64,000 bases of DNA, taken from assembly GCA_009911035.1 (NCBI GenBank), contig QXWO01000003.1, forward strand, positions 33,470 to 97,469, given 5' to 3'. Position 1 is the first letter of the stretch. Each line of letters opens with the position of its first letter. A program made the position numbers and the translations under genes. The stretch comes from Lachnospiraceae bacterium (GTDB taxonomy: Bacteria > Bacillota > Clostridia > Lachnospirales > Lachnospiraceae). The notes beneath the pieces were generated by a model. It saw only the letters and a list, made by a program, of their open reading frames with translations. It searched no databases and had not been told where the DNA came from. Shown here in pieces: positions 62,501-64,000 of this stretch.

Positions 62501-62710
62501 TTGAATTTTCCAGATATACCGCCAATAGCAAATGGAACTGCAATTCCAAATGGAATCCTCGAACAACAAATTAAAGAAGCAAAAGAAAAAGAACTTCGCA
62601 AGCAACAATGGAAACATGATTTCCGAATTGCCTTATTTAGTGTTGTTTCTGGCGCTATTGCCGGCTTCATATCATCAGCTATCTTGTTGCACATACAAGG
62701 ATTGTTGTAA
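62501..62710 (+). CDS. Membrane protein, 69 aa, on the plus strand
   Basis: A TTG start is favoured: AAAGGAG lies eight bases upstream, whereas the ATG at 62492 is only a base after it. Reads MNFPDIPPIANGTAIPNG with an acidic/basic helix and a membrane helix (FSVVSGAIAGFISSAILL). Own promoter, so possibly expressed in the lysogen. Confidence 0.65.
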   Translation: MNFPDIPPIANGTAIPNGILEQQIKEAKEKELRKQQWKHDFRIALFSVVSGAIAGFISSAILLHIQGLL

Positions 62711-62792
62711 TCAGGGCGGCCACTGCGCCGCTCAAAGCCGATAAGAGACAGCAGATGAAGTAAAACAATGGTCTGTTTTTCGTTTCCCTCAC
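62679..62792 (-). CDS. Possible small membrane protein, 37 aa
   Basis: MRETKNRPLFYFICCLLSAL with a second part of the helix (SGAVAALITTIL). GTG start, ribosome site too close, and it overlaps the opposing gene. The sequence is typical of short phage membrane proteins, so it may be real. Confidence 0.35.
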   Translation of the reverse strand: MRETKNRPLFYFICCLLSALSGAVAALITTILVCATR

Positions 62793-62799
62793 CTCCCCT

Positions 62800-62949
62800 C
62801 TACGCTTCCTGCAACTGCTTGTCTCTCTGGCTGTCTTTTGCAATAGCCATACCCTCCGCCACGCCGAGAATATAGTTCTGCTTGTCCTTATCCAACTTCG
62901 GAACGGTATCAGAAAGCCGTCTAATTATGTTTTTTTCTTTTTCGCTCAT
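62800..62949 (-). CDS. Small early regulator-like protein, 49 aa
   Basis: MSEKEKNIIRRLSDTVPKLD followed by a helix (YILGVAEGMAIAKDSQRD). Short proteins with LSDTxPxLD and LGVAEGMA are common near phage repressors. AAAGGAGGTGCATCTT ribosome site. Function unknown. Confidence 0.7.
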   Translation of the reverse strand: MSEKEKNIIRRLSDTVPKLDKDKQNYILGVAEGMAIAKDSQRDKQLQEA

Positions 62950-63039
62950 AAGATGCACCTCCTTTAAAATTTCTTGATTTTGTGCTATCCTTTCGTTGCA
63001 GGCTCTGCCAAGCCAAGTATAAGAGAAAGGAGTAGCATA

Positions 63040-63228
63040 ATGACTGATAACGAAAAACGCGCGCATGATATATCAATCGCATTATTGCCAAAGGCAATAG
63101 AATATGAATCAGCAAAAAATGCTCTGAGTAATAACACTGAAGAACGTGTTGACGCTTTCCGCATCTATATGGAAAATTACAAACATGCGCTAGACATGAT
63201 TAACGCTGAATTTCCACACGATAAATAA
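63040..63228 (+). CDS. Small helical protein, 62 aa
   Basis: MTDNEKRAHDISIALLPKAI and EERVDAFRIYMENYKHALDM; all-helical. GAAAGGAGTAGCATA precedes the ATG. Plus strand, convergent with the 38-aa gene. Unknown. Confidence 0.65.
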   Translation: MTDNEKRAHDISIALLPKAIEYESAKNALSNNTEERVDAFRIYMENYKHALDMINAEFPHDK

Positions 63229-63316
63229 CTTTATCCCCAAGCGTTACATCTACGAAAAAAGGCTTCTTAGGCACTCGCACTGCCTTTGGAGCCTTTTTCT
63301 TTTTCTTCTTACCCAA
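63200..63316 (-). CDS. Small basic protein, 38 aa
   Basis: TTG start with AAGGAGG seven bases upstream. Reads MGKKKKKKAPKAVRVPKKPF, then two strands. First gene under the minus-strand early promoter. The Lys-rich arm suggests nucleic-acid binding. Confidence 0.65.
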   Translation of the reverse strand: MGKKKKKKAPKAVRVPKKPFFVDVTLGDKVIYRVEIQR

Positions 63317-63331
63317 ATCTCTCACCTCCTT

Positions 63332-63396
63332 GTCTTAGCCATATATTATCATGTCATAGCCAATTAGTCAATATGTTTTTCTTGACTTAGCCAATT
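63332..63396. promoter_or_regulatory. Three phased direct repeats, likely repressor operators
   Basis: GTCTTAGCCAT at 63332, GTCATAGCCAATT at 63353 and GACTTAGCCAATT at 63384. Starts are 21 and 31 bases apart, close to two and three helical turns. The second lies in the leftward promoter spacer, and the third overlaps the rightward -35. Confidence 0.7.
63343..63371 (-). promoter_or_regulatory. Leftward early promoter
   Basis: TTGACT, 17 nt, TAATAT on the minus strand; TGA precedes TAATAT. Starts the early operon with the 38-aa protein. Confidence 0.8.
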
Positions 63397-63410
63397 TTTT
63401 ATGATATGTT
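63382..63410 (+). promoter_or_regulatory. Repressor promoter
   Basis: TTGACT, 17 nt, TATGTT on the plus strand, about 25 bases before the repressor start. Back-to-back with the leftward promoter. Confidence 0.8.
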
Positions 63411-63435
63411 TTGATACAGAAAGGAGGGGTAATAT

Positions 63436-63816
63436 TTGAATGATAGGATAAAAGAAATAATAGAAAAATCTGGTTTAAAAAAGGTCGAATTTGCCGAAAA
63501 AATCAAGGTTCATCAGTCACATATCACTAAGGTTATATCCGGCGAAAGAAAGCCAAGTGATAGATTGATTGATGATATTTGTGAAAAAATTAAGATTAAT
63601 GGCGAATTGATTAACAAAGACTGGATTTACACAGGAAAGGGAAATCCTACAATAAAGAGAACGCGCAAGCAGAAAATAGGCGCATTCGCCAATGAAGTAA
63701 TGGATTTGCCGGATGAGAACATCAAGAAGCGGCTGATTGAAGCATTGGTTAAACTCGATGAAAACGACTGGAACACAATAGCAAAAATCGCAGACAGTTT
63801 AAAAGAGGGCAGTTAA
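63436..63816 (+). CDS. Phage repressor (XRE-type HTH)
   Basis: 126 residues with TTG start (AAGGAGGGGTAATAT upstream). HTH at ~12-45 (KKVEFAEKIKVHQSHITKVI, then SGERKPSDRL). The C-terminal part is helical and has no peptidase motif, so release may depend on the antirepressor rather than self-cleavage. It lies next to three operator-like repeats. Confidence 0.85.
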   Translation: MNDRIKEIIEKSGLKKVEFAEKIKVHQSHITKVISGERKPSDRLIDDICEKIKINGELINKDWIYTGKGNPTIKRTRKQKIGAFANEVMDLPDENIKKRLIEALVKLDENDWNTIAKIADSLKEGS

Positions 63817-63975
63817 TCGCCCTCTTCTGTCATATTTATAACAAATTTATGTATTTGCTCTAATATCCATACATCTTCAATCTCCCCGACCATCTCAACA
63901 ATCTTTTCCTTGTACCATTTTACCCCCCCCCCTGTAATTTTCTTTGTTTTCGCTGATTTCTGATTGATTTTTCAT
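63813..63975 (-). pseudogene. Tiny phage protein broken, or phase-varied, at a run of ten G
   Basis: AAGGAGG-like site (GGAGGTAGGG) then ATG at 63975. The frame MKNQSEISENKENYRGG runs into ten G (63923-63932) and stops after 26 residues. With nine G it would continue as VKWYKEKIVEMVGEIED and further, ending MTEEGD at 63813, 47 residues in all. The second half has the same plan as the tiny proteins at 31337-31718. Either a phase-variable gene or a homopolymer sequencing error. Confidence 0.65.
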
Positions 63976-64000
63976 ATTTTCCCTACCTCCGTTATTAATA

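Larger units (their letters stand above)
19450..64000. mobile_element. Siphovirus-type prophage (right end outside the window)
   Basis: From the endolysin at 19472 to the window edge there is a complete set of phage modules in the usual order: lysis, tail, connectors, head, packaging, replication/recombination and a repressor with divergent promoters. The left border lies near 19440-19470, where host-like spore-protein sequence stops. Neither an integrase nor the right attachment site is visible, so the element is longer than 44.5 kb. All essential structural modules look intact, so it may be inducible. Confidence 0.95.

Noticed and set aside
19450-64000. CRISPR array or integrase in the prophage
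   Set aside because: No regular repeat-spacer pattern and no recombinase motif seen; the integrase is presumably right of the window.

Overview
The window joins a Firmicutes chromosome segment (about 1-19.4 kb) to most of a large siphovirus-type prophage (about 19.45 kb to past the right edge). The host is probably a spore-forming, motile clostridium of the Lachnospiraceae type. This rests on the tig-clpP-clpX-lon-engB gene order, three methyl-accepting chemotaxis proteins, strong AGGAGG ribosome sites, TTG/GTG starts, and the 3' end of a gene resembling an alpha/beta-type small acid-soluble spore protein (SASP). The species is inferred, not read directly.

Host part. A partial VIT/VWA-type protein ends in a PEP-CTERM-like tail and is followed by four 37-bp tandem repeats and an exosortase K-like membrane protease. 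On the minus strand lie a chemoreceptor, an unknown 131-aa protein, an HdeD-like protein, a VanZ-like protein, truA, a D-2-hydroxyacid dehydrogenase and an AI-2E-family permease. The proteostasis run follows (trigger factor, ClpP, ClpX, Lon, EngB), then two tandemly duplicated chemoreceptors, each with its own terminator.

Prophage. Nearly all genes are on the minus strand, so the map reads right to left. The immunity region (63.2-63.9 kb) has a Cro/CI-type repressor, divergent promoters and three helically phased direct repeats. Next come small early genes, a putative annealing protein with a lambda-exo/RecB-like nuclease, a HerA-like ATPase, RusA and a replication initiator. Packaging and head genes follow (TerS, TerL, portal, minor capsid proteins, scaffold, major capsid), then connectors, tail tube, chaperones, tape measure, baseplate and fibre, and finally holin and a two-domain endolysin. 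The left end abuts the SASP-like 3' fragment. The integrase and right attachment site are not in the window.

The late region is interrupted by accessory cassettes: an antirepressor, an operon of tiny overlapping proteins, a TM2 protein, nucleases, peptidases, a Gp37/Gp68 protein, a divergent RHH-controlled island, tRNA-like RNAs and homing endonucleases. The most striking unexplained structure is a promoter-like element on the minus strand: TTGGTACAA followed at a constant distance by a -10-like hexamer. It occurs seven times, with exactly 22 nt between TTGGTA and the hexamer each time, and each copy lies upstream of a gene or RNA locus. It looks like a phage-specific late regulon.
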